Assembly (NCBI GenBank): GCA_023853785.1
Contig: JAJIRX010000721.1
Coordinates: 62,001-126,000, forward strand
Reading direction: 5' to 3'
Length of the DNA stretch: 64,000 bases
DNA from: Psilocybe azurescens
Taxonomy: Eukaryota; Basidiomycota; Agaricomycetes; Agaricales; Agrocybaceae
Each line of letters opens with the position of its first letter. The stretch's first letter is position 1. Under the pieces are notes generated by a model that did not search any database, was not told the origin of the DNA, and saw only the letters and a program-made list of their open reading frames with translations. The position numbers and the translations under genes are program-made. Of this stretch, positions 34,166-45,523 are shown piece after piece.

Positions 34166-34708
34166 CTACTTCTCGGGGTTGGGGTTCCTATGAAAGAGTA
34201 GTGAGTTAGTGTCGAGGCGTAATGATATGGACAGGGTGGAAGCGGAAAGGATCAGATAGGAGCGAAAGACGTAAGATGCGAGTGTCAACAATGTTTGATT
34301 CAGAGTGAACTATGCAAATGGTTGTTTCATCGGTAAAGGCGAAAAGGTGCTGATATCGCTGAGCGATTTGCAGACACCATAGCAATTGGCAATTAACGAA
34401 AACTGAATAAAGCACGCACATCTTTCTCTTTCCACCTGGCAAAGTAGTGACGTTTACGAAGCTAGAAAACCAGAATCTTGTCAGAACCTGGTCCAAAAAT
34501 GCTATTAAAAGCCAGCGCACCGTCTGTTGTAAAGAATGCGCTTCTTGGCACGACCCTTGGGGGTCTTTTTCTTCTCCTGCTTGTCGACTTTGGGAGTCTG
34601 GGATTTGACTTTACCAGCGCGGGCGAGAGAGCCGTGAACTGTACGCCGTTTTAACCATCAGAAAGGATCGCATGGAGGTCGAGCAAAGGTTCACCAACCT
34701 TTTCCCAT
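34166..34708 (-). CDS. RPS30: 40S ribosomal protein eS30
   Basis: Small-subunit ribosomal protein. Four exons (34708-34699, 34638-34521, 34461-34420, 34187-34166) give 63 residues beginning [20 protein letters not shown], then [30 protein letters not shown] and the end NPNPEK, all typical of eS30. The first exon is only 10 nt (ATGGGAAAAG) and the last 22 nt, so gene callers will often miss both. There is no ubiquitin-like fusion, as usual in fungi. The third intron (34419-34188, 232 nt) is long for this locus and holds a U80/snR60 snoRNA. It diverges from the MCU gene across 188 bases. Confidence 0.96.
34246..34338 (-). ncRNA. snR60: box C/D snoRNA U80/snR60, copy 1, in eS30 intron 3
   Basis: Minus strand: C box CGATGA (34332-34327), guide TTTGCATAGTTCACT before D' box CTGA, C'-like TGTTGACA, guide GTCTTTCGCTCCTAT before D box CTGA (34255-34252). 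The fifth bases above D' and D pair with the A and G that yeast snR60 methylates (25S Am817 and Gm908); human U80 has the same second guide as far as I recall. It sits fully inside intron 3 of eS30, so it would be released by splicing and debranching. The C box has C for the usual U at its second base. Confidence 0.9.
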
Positions 34709-34896
34709 AGTGTCTTGAGGTTGCGGTTGTCGATGAGGACGATGGTGAGAAATGACTGGAAACTATACAGTTTAAGAATTTAGAGTTTCGGCATCTGCCG
34801 GATGTGGAGTTTGAACTCGCTCACGTGGATGATTCCCTGCCTGCGCTTAACTTGGACAATGACGTCGATCATGATCGTGGAATTGTTAACGCTCTT
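34709..34896. promoter_or_regulatory. divergent promoter, eS30 / MCU
   Basis: Only 188 bases separate the two start codons, which point away from each other; both promoters must overlap. No clear TATA box was seen. Confidence 0.5.
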
Positions 34897-36331
34897 ATGT
34901 TCAGGCTACCACCTATTAGAAGACTTCTAGGATCGAATCAGCTACGAGGACACTCAACAGGTCGTCGCTCAAATGTTCATGATGTACATCCGAACGAAAG
35001 ATTGAAACAAGATGACTTGGACGGTGTAACGAATACCAAAGGTTCGCACAATCATTCTCCATGAACATGTCACTTACATTTCGGACAGGAAAGCTCTCCC
35101 CGACCTCCTCACACTTATTCAAACTTATACTTCCCGTATTAAATGCACCTCCAACTGTCCTACTGCTACATCCGTCCCAACCCCTTTCTCACGTGAGCCA
35201 CCTTATTCGATCCTCTGTGCCCTCAACAACACCTTCGACAACGATTTCCTTCCGAGGCGTGTCATCCCCAGGGAATCGACCTTTCCAATGGTCTGACTCC
35301 ACAGAACTAGGAGACTTCATGCGAGATGCTGCCCGCACTTCTGAATTTACCATATGCTTCTCTAGACCGCCTACAGATAACCCGAAGGACAGCCTATCAA
35401 GCGACTCTACCCATTGCCCCACACCTATACTAAACGATGACACTCACCGGTCGAACAAGGACTCTATGTCCGAAATACCAGAGACTGGAATGGTTATCTC
35501 AATACCCACCTTCACCGACCGGACTCGTTTCCTTCGAACTCGCCTCGACCAAATCCAACGCCAACTGACTGAAATGGAAAGCCTCAAGGCCCAATGCGAC
35601 CATGAGGCGCATCGTGGTGCTCGTCGCATGGCTCTCGGAGGATTCGGTATGCTGGTTGTATACTGGGCAAGCGTTTGTCGGCTTACATTCTGGGATTATG
35701 GATGGTGTGCGCTTCTGAATTTAATTTCCATGTACTTATCTAACGAACAAGGGCCTAGGGATGTAATGGAGCCGATAACATACCTCTCAGGTCTTTCCAC
35801 CGTAATCCTAGGCTATCTCTGGTACGTCTACTTCCAGTCTTTCGACGATATGTGTCTTATCAGTGCTACAGGTTTCTTTACCAAGGCCGCGAAGTATCCT
35901 ATACATCCGTCCTCGCACGAAGTATATCGAAACGCCGCGAAGCTCTTTACAAAGCTCACGGGCTCGACATCGAGCGATGGTTCGAACTCGTCGAGGAGCG
36001 TAAATCCATCCGGGCGGAAATAACTCGAATCGCACAGGACTACGAAGGCGGACAGATGGACGCTGCCGCCGAGCAGAGCAAGACTAATAAATCTGATTCG
36101 GACAAATCGTCCTCCGGTACCCTGGTGGAACTGCAAGATATCATTGACGAGCCGCTCATAACATCCGAAGACAAATCAGAAGCAACAAAGAATGTAGCTT
36201 CCCCTGATTCTAATGTCTCTGAAATGTCGAAATCTAGTCTTGAAGACAAGGAGTTCAACAAGAAGCTTTCCAATACCCTCAAGGACGATTCGGAAAGGAA
36301 AAAGAACGGCAGAGCGGCGTCAGATCACTGA
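34897..36331 (+). CDS. MCU: mitochondrial calcium uniporter MCU
   Basis: Pore subunit of the inner-membrane mitochondrial Ca2+ uniporter. Exons 34897-35041, 35089-35704, 35759-35821 and 35872-36331 join to 427 residues. The start MFRLPPIRRLLGSNQLRG is an arginine-rich, acid-free mitochondrial presequence; an upstream GTG-opened extension was rejected. The N-terminal domain has SPTSSHLFKLILPV and LLHPSQPLSHVSHLI; a coiled coil (RTRLDQIQRQLTEMESLKAQ) precedes TM1 (FGMLVVYWASVCRLTFWDYG). The selectivity filter WDVMEPITY, split by intron 2, is present with the key Asp and Glu; V replaces the common I of DIME. TM2 is TYLSGLSTVILGYLWFLYQ. A long charged C-terminal tail follows. Intact and confidently identified. 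Confidence 0.95.
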
Positions 36332-36663
36332 GCTTCACCACCTTCGCTTTCCCTTGGTGTTGTACATATATTTCGATATAATATAGATACGTAAAACGTT
36401 TAACATGGACTTGTAGCATTAGACTTATGCACAGCAAAAGCGTTGTATATAGTAAATGACGTCGATACAACTTTGATAGGAATCTATACACAGCAATAAC
36501 CAAAACTTCTGTCAAGCCAGCACGACCCAAAGCTCTTATCATTTGCTGCTCTGCTTATAACTTCAGGGACCAGACTTCTCCGCTCTACGACGCTTAACCA
36601 TCTTTGCCTTCCATACAGCATTTTCAGGACACTGTACGCATACAATCGCAGCATAGAAACAGG
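36332..36663. other. spacer
   Basis: 3' flank of MCU and 5' flank of the next gene; an AT-rich stretch near 36360-36420 is probably the MCU 3' end. Confidence 0.35.
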
Positions 36664-37961
36664 ATGAAGGCAAACTATAGTACGTGGCCACATCAGTTAT
36701 ATAAGGGTATCACCAACCGTGAATCAGGGCGGTCGATTGAAGCATCGTCGAGTTCTCGAGGTCCACATGAAGATGACAACCTCGAGCATCCACCGAGCGC
36801 CTTCCTACGTGTCTCCCCACGGCAACCACAGAGGCCGATCACGGTATCGTCTGCAGTACGTCCCTAAGCGCCGAGCCCCTGAATTCCATTTGATAACTGA
36901 CCGATTGACTGTAAACCAAGAGGCCAAAGTCATTGGAACCCAACGGGCAAATACGTGATCTCGTTTCTCTGCATACTGATACCATCCTTCCTATCGATGA
37001 TAAGAGAGGCCACCTGATACATACATCCCGTCGGCGTCGCTTAGCGTCTCTTCCGTGTCCATCCAAGTCTCAGTTCTCGCAGACATCTCAGTTGAATCAA
37101 TTTCCGCCTCCCCCACCCACCGTCTCCCCGCAGAAGAAAAAAACATACACAGCACCGGAGGAGCACTGATGAACATGATGACAAACGACATCAGTCACAA
37201 ATTTTCAAGTTGTCCGAGGACGATATACCTCCCGATCTCCCAGAGATCCGACCGCGAGGAAGACCTGCTAAAAGGGAGATAAGCAAACCAACGCCGGTCA
37301 AATTAAAACAAAAATCCCATCAAATAACAAACTTGTTGAACGCAAGCATGTAACTGCTCCCCGTCGAGGCTCACGATCTCCCTCTGTCTCCAAGATCTCC
37401 CCAGTTTATCCTCCCGTGACACGGTCGGTCAGCTGTATGACAATTTCAGAATTGAACATGGCACCTCCCCTCCCTCATTCATCGACCATAAATGCACGTC
37501 GCTCATCCCTCCTCTCGCGTCCTTTGCCTTTGCCTCCTAGTTCAGGTTATGAGAGCCAGAGAATAACGAGCCCTCGATATGGAAAATATTACTACCAATC
37601 TCGCTCGCCATCTCGTTCCCTTTCCCGGCCTCCGTCACCTCGTCTGCGTCCTCCCACCGGCCTCTCGCCCAGGACTGCATTCTCTCGATCTTCCTCCAGT
37701 CCTTCTCTAATATCCTCCTTCACTCGATTCTTACCCATGAACTATTACTCGAATTTTTTATCCCGCGGTCAGCGAACATTCTCTCCTCCTATCTCCCCAA
37801 TTGGGAACACCATTCAAGGTGGGATGCAGTCAGAGTCGCCGCGATCTTCTACGCTGTCGACTTCTCGTTCACTCTTGGCCGCCCAGCGACCTACTATATT
37901 ACCGACACAACCCATAGTGGCACCTGTCCAAAAGGACAGCAGGCGCAAGAAGCCATCATAA
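36664..37961 (+). CDS. disordered Ser/Pro-rich protein with AT-hook-like motif
   Basis: A tentative model: start ATG 36664, introns at about 36680-36727, 36861-36921 and 37298-37348 (GTCAAA...GCAAG). It yields low-complexity text such as RPITVSSA, SRRRRLASLP, NQFPPPPPTVSPQ, then DIPPDLPEIRPRGRPAKREI and a long tail with RSPSRSLSRPPSPRLRPP and RSSSSPSLISSFTRFLP. RPRGRPAKR looks like an AT-hook, so nuclear DNA binding is possible, though one motif is weak evidence. Between 37121 and 37155 the frame changes; either a 31-nt intron or one base lost in the A7 run (37137-37143) would explain it. No domain is otherwise recognised and I assign no function. Confidence 0.5.
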
Positions 37962-38217
37962 GTGATTCAACTTTGTGGTGCACCATGCCGAAATCAGTGG
38001 CTCTCGTGATTTCCACTTCATGAATATAATGATGGTAGTTTATAAATTAAACAGCAGAAAAAAGTGCTTCTCTTCTTCGTCACTGAAATATCTTCGGCCC
38101 GCCCTGTTATCCTTGTGATATAGATTCTCAACTTCTCGATGTTCAGCCGTCCCGTTCTCTACATCTACGTTTATCCTCGTCTGCTCCATGCTTCGTCATG
38201 TGGTTTGTTCTTTTCTG

Positions 38218-38225
38218 TATAAAAA
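38218..38225 (+). promoter_or_regulatory. TATA box of the GH28 gene
   Basis: TATAAAAA lies 38 bases before the start codon. Such a strong TATA suits an inducible secreted enzyme; the role is inferred from position only. Confidence 0.5.
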
Positions 38226-38262
38226 CCTCTGCTCCTGGTATTCTGTTCTGTGATTTGAGATC

Positions 38263-40420
38263 ATGATCGCCTTGTCAAAGAGTCATTTCATTTTGCTCAT
38301 CATCTTCGCTCTCTTGGCTTGTTCCCCCACACATGCCAAAGCTAAGCCTGAGCCCACGAAAAACTGTGTACTGAGACCCTTGGGCTCGGGCCATGACGAT
38401 ACAAACCAGGTGGACCCATTCGTACAGCATAGAATAATCTCGATAGAAAGGCTGAAACGAACGTATAGGTAGAAGAAGCCATTTCAAGATGCGGTCATTT
38501 TGGGACCACAACATTTGAATCAGGCGTCTACAACATTACCAGGTATCTATTAATTCTCTGTGTTGTACCTTCTGGGTAACGGAAGTTGGTCTAGGAAAAT
38601 GACATGGGATCTCGTCTCGTCCAAAGTTGATCTTAAAGGCTACCTTAACGTAAGGCATTTGCAATCATTCTCCTTCCCTCATGCGTTCTCACCCACTCGT
38701 GTTTAGTTTCCTCCCGACATACAGTTTTGGCTCAATGCAAACAACACATATCGCGTGGTATTTATCCAGGTGAGAATGATGTCGTATTCGTTCCAGCCTT
38801 ACCTTCTGAGGTTGTCAACAGAGTCAAGCATCCTGGTTTGTAGTAACTGGGTCCGACTTCGAAATCGACGCGCACAACACAGGTGGCATCCAAGGGAACG
38901 GACAGGTGGGAGATCTAGTAATAGTCTCTAGTCATCTGCAGAAGTTGACCTCTCTTTAAAGACATGGTGGTCCTATTTTGCCACCCATACTCGTGCAGAC
39001 GGGGATGGTAGGCCCATCTCTCTAACAGTATGGAATGCCACGCGGGGAACGATCAAAAACTTCCGCATTGAATCTCCTCCTTTCTGGTCCAGCGCTGTTG
39101 CTCAGTCTAAGGACGTCGTCATCGATGGCATGTACATAAACGCCACAAACGAAGACCCTTTGTATATTGGAAAGAAGTACGTCTTCCAGTAGATGCTTGT
39201 TCACTAACAGCTGACGAATTACTCTATATGAAAGTATCGTTCAAAATACAGATGGTGAGAAGAATATTGAATTGTTCGAAATCACCAGAGAAATAACTTT
39301 CAAACTTCCTAGGTACCGATACCTACAGGAGTGATCGAATTTCTCTACTCAACTGGGATGTCACCTGTGGAGACGATTGCTTGGCTTTGAAAGGTGTAAG
39401 TGTGAAAATGTGATAGAGTGATGACTCGGGTACTCAGAGGATTTTATCTACGCCAAATAGAATTCTACCAACCTAATGCTCAGAAATATCACCTGTCGCG
39501 GGGGAGGTGGTATAGCCATAGGGTCTCTGGGTCAATACGCTGGCATGGTAAGCAGCCCAGATGCTACTAACTATTTGCGGATATGACTAGCCTTAAACAC
39601 AGAATGACTACGTACTGAATGTCGATATGGAAGACCTTCGGGTATTTTCAAGGATTATTTCCGATTTATAAAAACTCACTCATCGGTGTCCCATTTAGAT
39701 GATTCGCCTGGATCCAAATGTTCAGCCCAACATGGGCAGCGGGGTATGTATAAGAAATATATTGAAGCCCTTACGGTCAGTCAATAGCGTTTAACTAGGT
39801 CTACTTCAAAACTTGGGACGGTACCGTAAACGGTGCCCCACCCACTGGAGGCGGGGGCGCGGGAGGTATGTGGATTGAATGACTCAAGCGCCGGGCTGGA
39901 TGCTAATTATGGAACAAATCGTAGGACTCGTTCAGAACGTTTCTGCACGAAGGGTAAACGTCGATAGAGTCACTACACCCATGCATATCTATCAGACAAA
40001 TAATGCGAAAAGGTGATCCCAGTCTCCACTACTAAAAGAACCCCCTTCCCCGCTAAATTTCATACTAGTGGAGATGCACCTTCCACTTTGAGGTTTGAGG
40101 GATTGCATTTCAGTGATTGGACCGGTACCGGAATGACAAACAAAAGTATGTGCACTTCATTTTTTGTATTGTGTCTGAGTCTTATCCCTCTCCTAGTTGT
40201 TGATATTGAATGCAGTCCAGCAGCTGGGTGTAGTGACATTACCTTCAGCAACTTTAAGGTTACTCCAATCTCTGGACAAACTTCCCAGTTTATCTGTCAG
40301 AATGCAGTCGGAGTCACAGGCCTTCCTGGTGAGTTTTGAGTCGTGATACATGTCTGACCCTGTCCTCAAATGGGGCCCGTTGGACACTTAGCTCCATGCA
40401 ATGCTACTGGACTTCCATGA
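38263..40420 (+). CDS. secreted GH28 pectin-degrading enzyme
   Basis: Glycoside hydrolase family 28, a right-handed beta-helix enzyme acting on polygalacturonan, xylogalacturonan or rhamnogalacturonan outside the cell. Sixteen exons averaging 82 nt join in phase (38263-38409, 38469-38542, 38595-38649, 38707-38769, 38822-38905, 38962-39176, 39235-39254, 39313-39395, 39461-39547, 39603-39641, 39699-39743, 39799-39865, 39925-40012, 40069-40145, 40197-40328, 40392-40420) to 434 residues. A signal peptide (FILLIIFALLACSPTHAKA) opens it. Family motifs: IVQNTDGTDTYRSDRISLL (catalytic-region Asp), CGDDCLALKG (two catalytic Asp) and GGGIAIGSLGQYAG. The classic GHG is GSLG and RIK is VYFKTW, as in exo-acting or rhamnogalacturonan-type subgroups, so plain endo-polygalacturonase is unlikely. 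Confidence 0.93.
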
Positions 40421-43400
40421 AATCAAATAAATATCGGTGTGGTCTGCGGTGCCATAAAACATGGCTTAATGTATTGGTTACAGATTGAACTGGATTTCTA
40501 TATGTTTGTACGAAATATAAAGCAATGAATTCCTGGCGATGTTCAGCGACATTATAGTCATTTAACCGTTTTTCTGATCCTCTGTGTCGACCTCGTCCAA
40601 CTGTGTCCGTCTCTCAGTCCACGGTTCCTCTATTATATCTACGTCCATATATTGAATACGAACTTTTAATACGTCTTCTAGGGCTTCTATACCACCTCCA
40701 GAGCAAGCCCGCCAAGCCTGAGAATAAAAGGATGCAGTTAATATTTCCACGAGCCATATCGATGTAATTCTATTCAACGACTGATTTTCAAATCGCCACA
40801 AACCCTGCGGTTTGAGCGCAATTTTATCACAGATGCCACATTATGCTTCGGGTCTTGACGTACAGTGCGTACTGTTTGTGACTGGTCCAGCGAAAAGACG
40901 CGAAAAGATGCTGTATAAAGACTCTAAGTGGGGCTGAAGGCGGATAACACATCGCGTTTTGGGGTATGAATGGTCGTAATTTGAAATTAACTCACACCTT
41001 GATTTTGAGTCACGTATCCAAGCTTCAGAAATTTGTTTGCAAGGATTTGGAAATGTGGGAATCGTGGAGTGCATTCGGGAAATGGAATTGACGGTGCAAA
41101 TTCCGGGGGGAAATTACGGCGGCATTTTCCGGAAGCCATTCGTCCTGCGACAACACACCTCTTGGCTCATTTTATTATCCTTTGCTTCTTATAGCTCAGT
41201 GTGTGTTCATTTGTAGAGTGACGTTAGATATTTTAGTTCACATGTAGAAATATATGTGTAACTTTAGGAGCATGTAGTTTGTACATTAGATCTACAAAGT
41301 ATGCATATTTAATTTGTACGGACCTGGGATGTCGCTGGAACGTACCCTTTCTATGGCAGATGTATTTCTATAGTTAAGTAAAAAATTGTAAAAGACCTTG
41401 TAGTAATACACACAGTAAGCCACAGACGAATTTTTTGTGCATTGACTTTAAAATATTCATTAGGACCAACTTTGAACCGGGCCTCGGCACTACAAGATAT
41501 AATGTGAGTTTACTCTATGACCATGGAAAGCAGTGAATATTTTTATCAGAAATGCTTCTGCACTGAGCTTGTCTGCCTTCACATTCAACTAGTAAATCAA
41601 ATTGAGCAAATGATACATATATTATCTATGATGTATCATGGTCTCTTGAGGCAAACTATATCTTATAACTGCGATATATAAAGCACAAATATTAAGCATT
41701 TATGCTTTATATACTCTTTTTCTTCAGGAGGCTATTGCGCATCCTCCCAATTTGAATGGAGATGGGCCCAAAGCGCATTGCGCTCGCTGAGAGCATCACA
41801 TGACTAGTCCACACCGTAATTCCCACCGTAGAAACCTCCGGCATTTGCCCCGTCAATTCCAATTCCGAAACTTATTGGAATCGTGATCGATTGATCTAAG
41901 CCAAAAGCTCAGTGGTCCGTGCGCGGACATTCTTCGGCTAACTATGCCTTAGGTCTTTGAGCGCTTAGGTCCAAGTAGCCCGAAAGTGTGAAGATTCCTG
42001 TCACCTGCCACGCCCTATTCTAAGAGAACAGAGAGTATGTTCAACATCACATATTCTAAGAGAAAGAAAAAGTAGTCGATGCCAACCAGAAGCAGCACAA
42101 GTACTATCCAAGACTTATGTTTTCCACGATTACCTCCGGTACTTGAAGGGAAGTGAACATGACAATGGGGCATCCCGTAAATAGTAGAGTATTGTCAATG
42201 TTCTGCGAGAGACACGGGAAGCTAATTCGAGAGGTTTATTGTCGATCGGATGTTCTCTGATCGGCCTGCTCCGGCGTTCCCTCTCTGTCCCAGCTGAGTG
42301 CCGCTTCGCAGATAGGCATTGTTTATTCACGAACGTATCGTGTGCACGCATCCAATTATATATAATTGTGTTCATATGACTCAAATCAGAAGACGCTGGA
42401 ACTATGCATTCTTTCTACCCCTTCCTGCGAGGATCTAATGTTACATATAGCCAAACACATTCTGACCTCCAGTTTTCCTCATCATTATGAGGTTTGATTT
42501 GTGTCTTATCCTGTGAGAGTACCGTCCTTATCGTAATTTTTTTCTACGTTCTACACAGTAAGACGTTCTGCAAGGGGGTATATACTACGCTTATTCATGC
42601 AACTCTTCTACTATATCTGCATTTGTCTCTATTCTTAACAAAGTAATACTTATACCTTGTGGTGTTAAAAAATTGGTGCATGTAGTACGCACAATACTGA
42701 GTGAGGACTCAGTACATTAAAATGCGCCTGGGACTTGTAATGACGATCTATGCATTGAAAGTTTCCTCTGGGCCCCGAACAATGCGAAGTGGATTTTCAA
42801 GCAGGGCACATGCTGTTATAAGTCAGGTTAACATCCTCCGGAGGAGCGGATGAGATCTATATCCTGGTTTATCTTTCGCTGTGTCTGCTTCTGGCTACGT
42901 GTGGGCTCTCATGTATCATGTTTGGAACTGTTGCTCAGAGATCCTCTGAGGCCTACTGCTAGTAGTGTAGCTGACAAGAAAGAGTGTGCTCCTTCAGAGT
43001 TTTGACTTTAAATATTGAATGGATTTGATGCAGTAGTATTCAAACCAAAGAGAGACCAGAATGAACCCGCATTACTCGGAGTGCACTTGGTTAATTATGT
43101 TAGACTTCCACTAAGTAAAGCCATATAGCTCCGGCTATTTCATAGCCGGGTTTTCGAATAGTTGTACTTGCATCAATTTGAACTCGTTTTTAGAGCTGCT
43201 TGGTAGTGTGTAATGGATTAATGACAACACTTTCAAATACCACAGGAGATATCGCAATTTTGCATGAGCCATTCGGTAGTATGCCGTTGGGCACTGATGG
43301 TCATCTTCAACGAAAATATTGGATATTAGTTGAACGAAAGGTATATAAGCAGTGTGGTTTCGTTGAGTTCTCTTCAAGCTATCAATTTGATATCTACCAA

Positions 43401-43473
43401 CATACAGGTAAATCAGGGGCTTTTCACCTCATCATTATACAATGCTCAATTAGAATTTATTAGAAATTCTATC
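40421..43473. other. 3 kb without a recognised gene
   Basis: AT-rich DNA with only short unrelated frames on both strands. No RNA gene, LTR or inverted repeat was found by eye. A TATA-like tatataag at 43342-43349 precedes the small secreted protein gene by about 125 bases. Confidence 0.4.
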
Positions 43474-43889
43474 ATGCAGTTGTCTTTCACCACCGTCTTC
43501 GCCACCATCATCGCCATTGCCGGGGTCACCAGCGCTGCTCCTAGTGGTGAAATTTCCAACAGCACATTGGCTCCTCTTGCTGCACTGTTTGGAATCAACT
43601 ATGGCCAGACCCAGAATAACGACGTTGCCTGGGTCGACGGTCAGTCCAAATGTAACTTTGTCGTCGTTGGACCCGTAAGTGGCAGTCCGCAGTATCAAAC
43701 GAGGCTTTTACCTGACTTCTTGGCCATTAGAACGGCCCCAACCCGTGTGGACGACCCTTCTCTATCAACGGAAAGAGTGGATTCACATTCGAAGGTTGTG
43801 GTGCTACCCTTTGGATCAACCAGAACGGCCAATTCTATGCCAATTGCGGTAACTTAAAGGAGGGGGGATGCATGTGGTGTTCACAGTGA
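43474..43889 (+). CDS. small secreted cysteine-containing protein
   Basis: Exons 43474-43674 and 43731-43889 (56-nt intron GTAAGT...CATTAG) give 119 residues. The N terminus is a signal peptide (MQLSFTTVFATIIAIAGV followed by TSAAPS, with likely cleavage after SAA). The mature part has six cysteines in SKC, NPC, EGC, ANC, GGC and MWC contexts, enough for three disulphides, and Gly/Asn-rich text (FSINGKSGFTFEGCGATLWI). No family is recognised; the shape fits the small secreted proteins that agarics make in large numbers, some acting as effectors or surface proteins. It stands alone with long empty flanks. Confidence 0.75.
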
Positions 43890-45523
43890 ATTCCACTGCA
43901 TTTGAGGGCTTTCAAATCAAATCCGACAGCAACCATAACCATACTCCTAAAATATATATACATCAAAAGACACACCTGTCTTGATTCATCTGTCACGTAG
44001 TATAATCTGGCAACAATGGTCATGACAATAAACCTTTATCAAATAGCACGAGACGATTCGTTAGCTGAAGTTTGAGGTTCGCGTACTAGGTCTGGTAAAA
44101 TTTGCTCGCACTGGACAGACTTTCTGATAAACCCGACCGATATGGCAAATGCACACTTTCAGCCCGTGTCGAAAAGGTGAGCCCCTATTTTGTAAAGATC
44201 CTCGTGACGTCATGGTCATTTGGGCTCTCCGAGGAGTCCGAGCCTCTGCGTCCCAATGCGCCCCTCCTCGGGAGGAAACCAAGATATATATCGAAATGAA
44301 GCTTTTTACCATTTATAAGTACTGCAATCTATGGTTTGAAACTATATCGGCTTCATTTTAGTAGGTTGTGCGGGTCGCATAGTTCCGGCGCAAGACAAGT
44401 TGGGTATGACGATCTCAGCCAAGGCGCCTAATTGAACCATCTCAAGCCTGAGTATGATGTAGTATGTAAATCCTACAGGTAAGTATCTGGTATACCTCTG
44501 GAGTATGCAGGCATGTCAATACTGGGTACTCTGTAGCATCATTCAGATGCAACCCCAATTTGTGCACTAATTAGTATGTATTACTCTCGTCGTATTGCCT
44601 TTGATAATGCGCTTACCATGGAGCCTTCAGATGATCAAAAAAAAATTTACCAGGACGAGATCGGAGATGAGGGGAAATACGATATGCGTAGTCGTAGCAA
44701 TCGCTCGGAGAAGCAAAGAGGATAACTCTGTCGTTGGTTTGTGTATAATGAAACTTAAAGTTATTGATTAAAGATACGAATTGAATAAATAAGACTATGA
44801 AATGGGTCAAGAATGGAATAGATTAGTGTTTCAAGAATTTTGAGGACGATAATCGATTTTTGGAGACTATATTCAAAGATAAGGCCCCCTCACAAAAGTC
44901 GGCATCATTTCATTTTATTCTTTCCAGCCATCGCATTGCATTATTCTTGTCCTGTTTCATCGATGAGTCTAAGACAAGTACAAGTGTAATCCTTCTGCCT
45001 ACGGGAACGATACTCCATGTATGCTCAATGTCCTGTAGAATAGCTATGCAAGTCTTCGATATTTCACCGTTGAAACTCGAGACCTATTAACCTTCATTAC
45101 TCTTACTGAATCTTCATCTACGTTCTTGAAGATGATGTCGTAACACTCTGCATGATGGAAATTTCGGTTGAGTTAGACTAGATAGAGCCTCTTAAGAGCT
45201 GAAGGTTAAGTAAGGCGGAGTGCTAAGGAGATGAGCGATCGATGACAGGATGTACATTTACGTGATGAAGTTACATCAGCGACACTCCGCCCTCGTAACT
45301 CCGTGCTGTTGCCAAGCGCCTAAATTTGAAAGCAAGACGGGCTACGACGGAACATCGATGACATGAATGCATCACTCCTTCACGATCAACGCGCTGTTTC
45401 CCAAAAATTTACATCCGATGAGTGCGTGTAACGTGGATTGCAAGTGCCTCGTAAAATTTAATCATCATTGAAAACATAATCCCTGAGTCCCACAATCGGA
45501 AGGTCTACAGACACGTGCCACTT
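43890..45523. other. no gene recognised
   Basis: Spacer between a plus-strand and a minus-strand gene; only short frames without motifs. Confidence 0.4.

Noticed and set aside
34804..34896. N-terminal extension of MCU from a GTG codon
   Set aside because: The ATG at 34897 gives a good mitochondrial presequence, while the extension is acidic and has no ATG.
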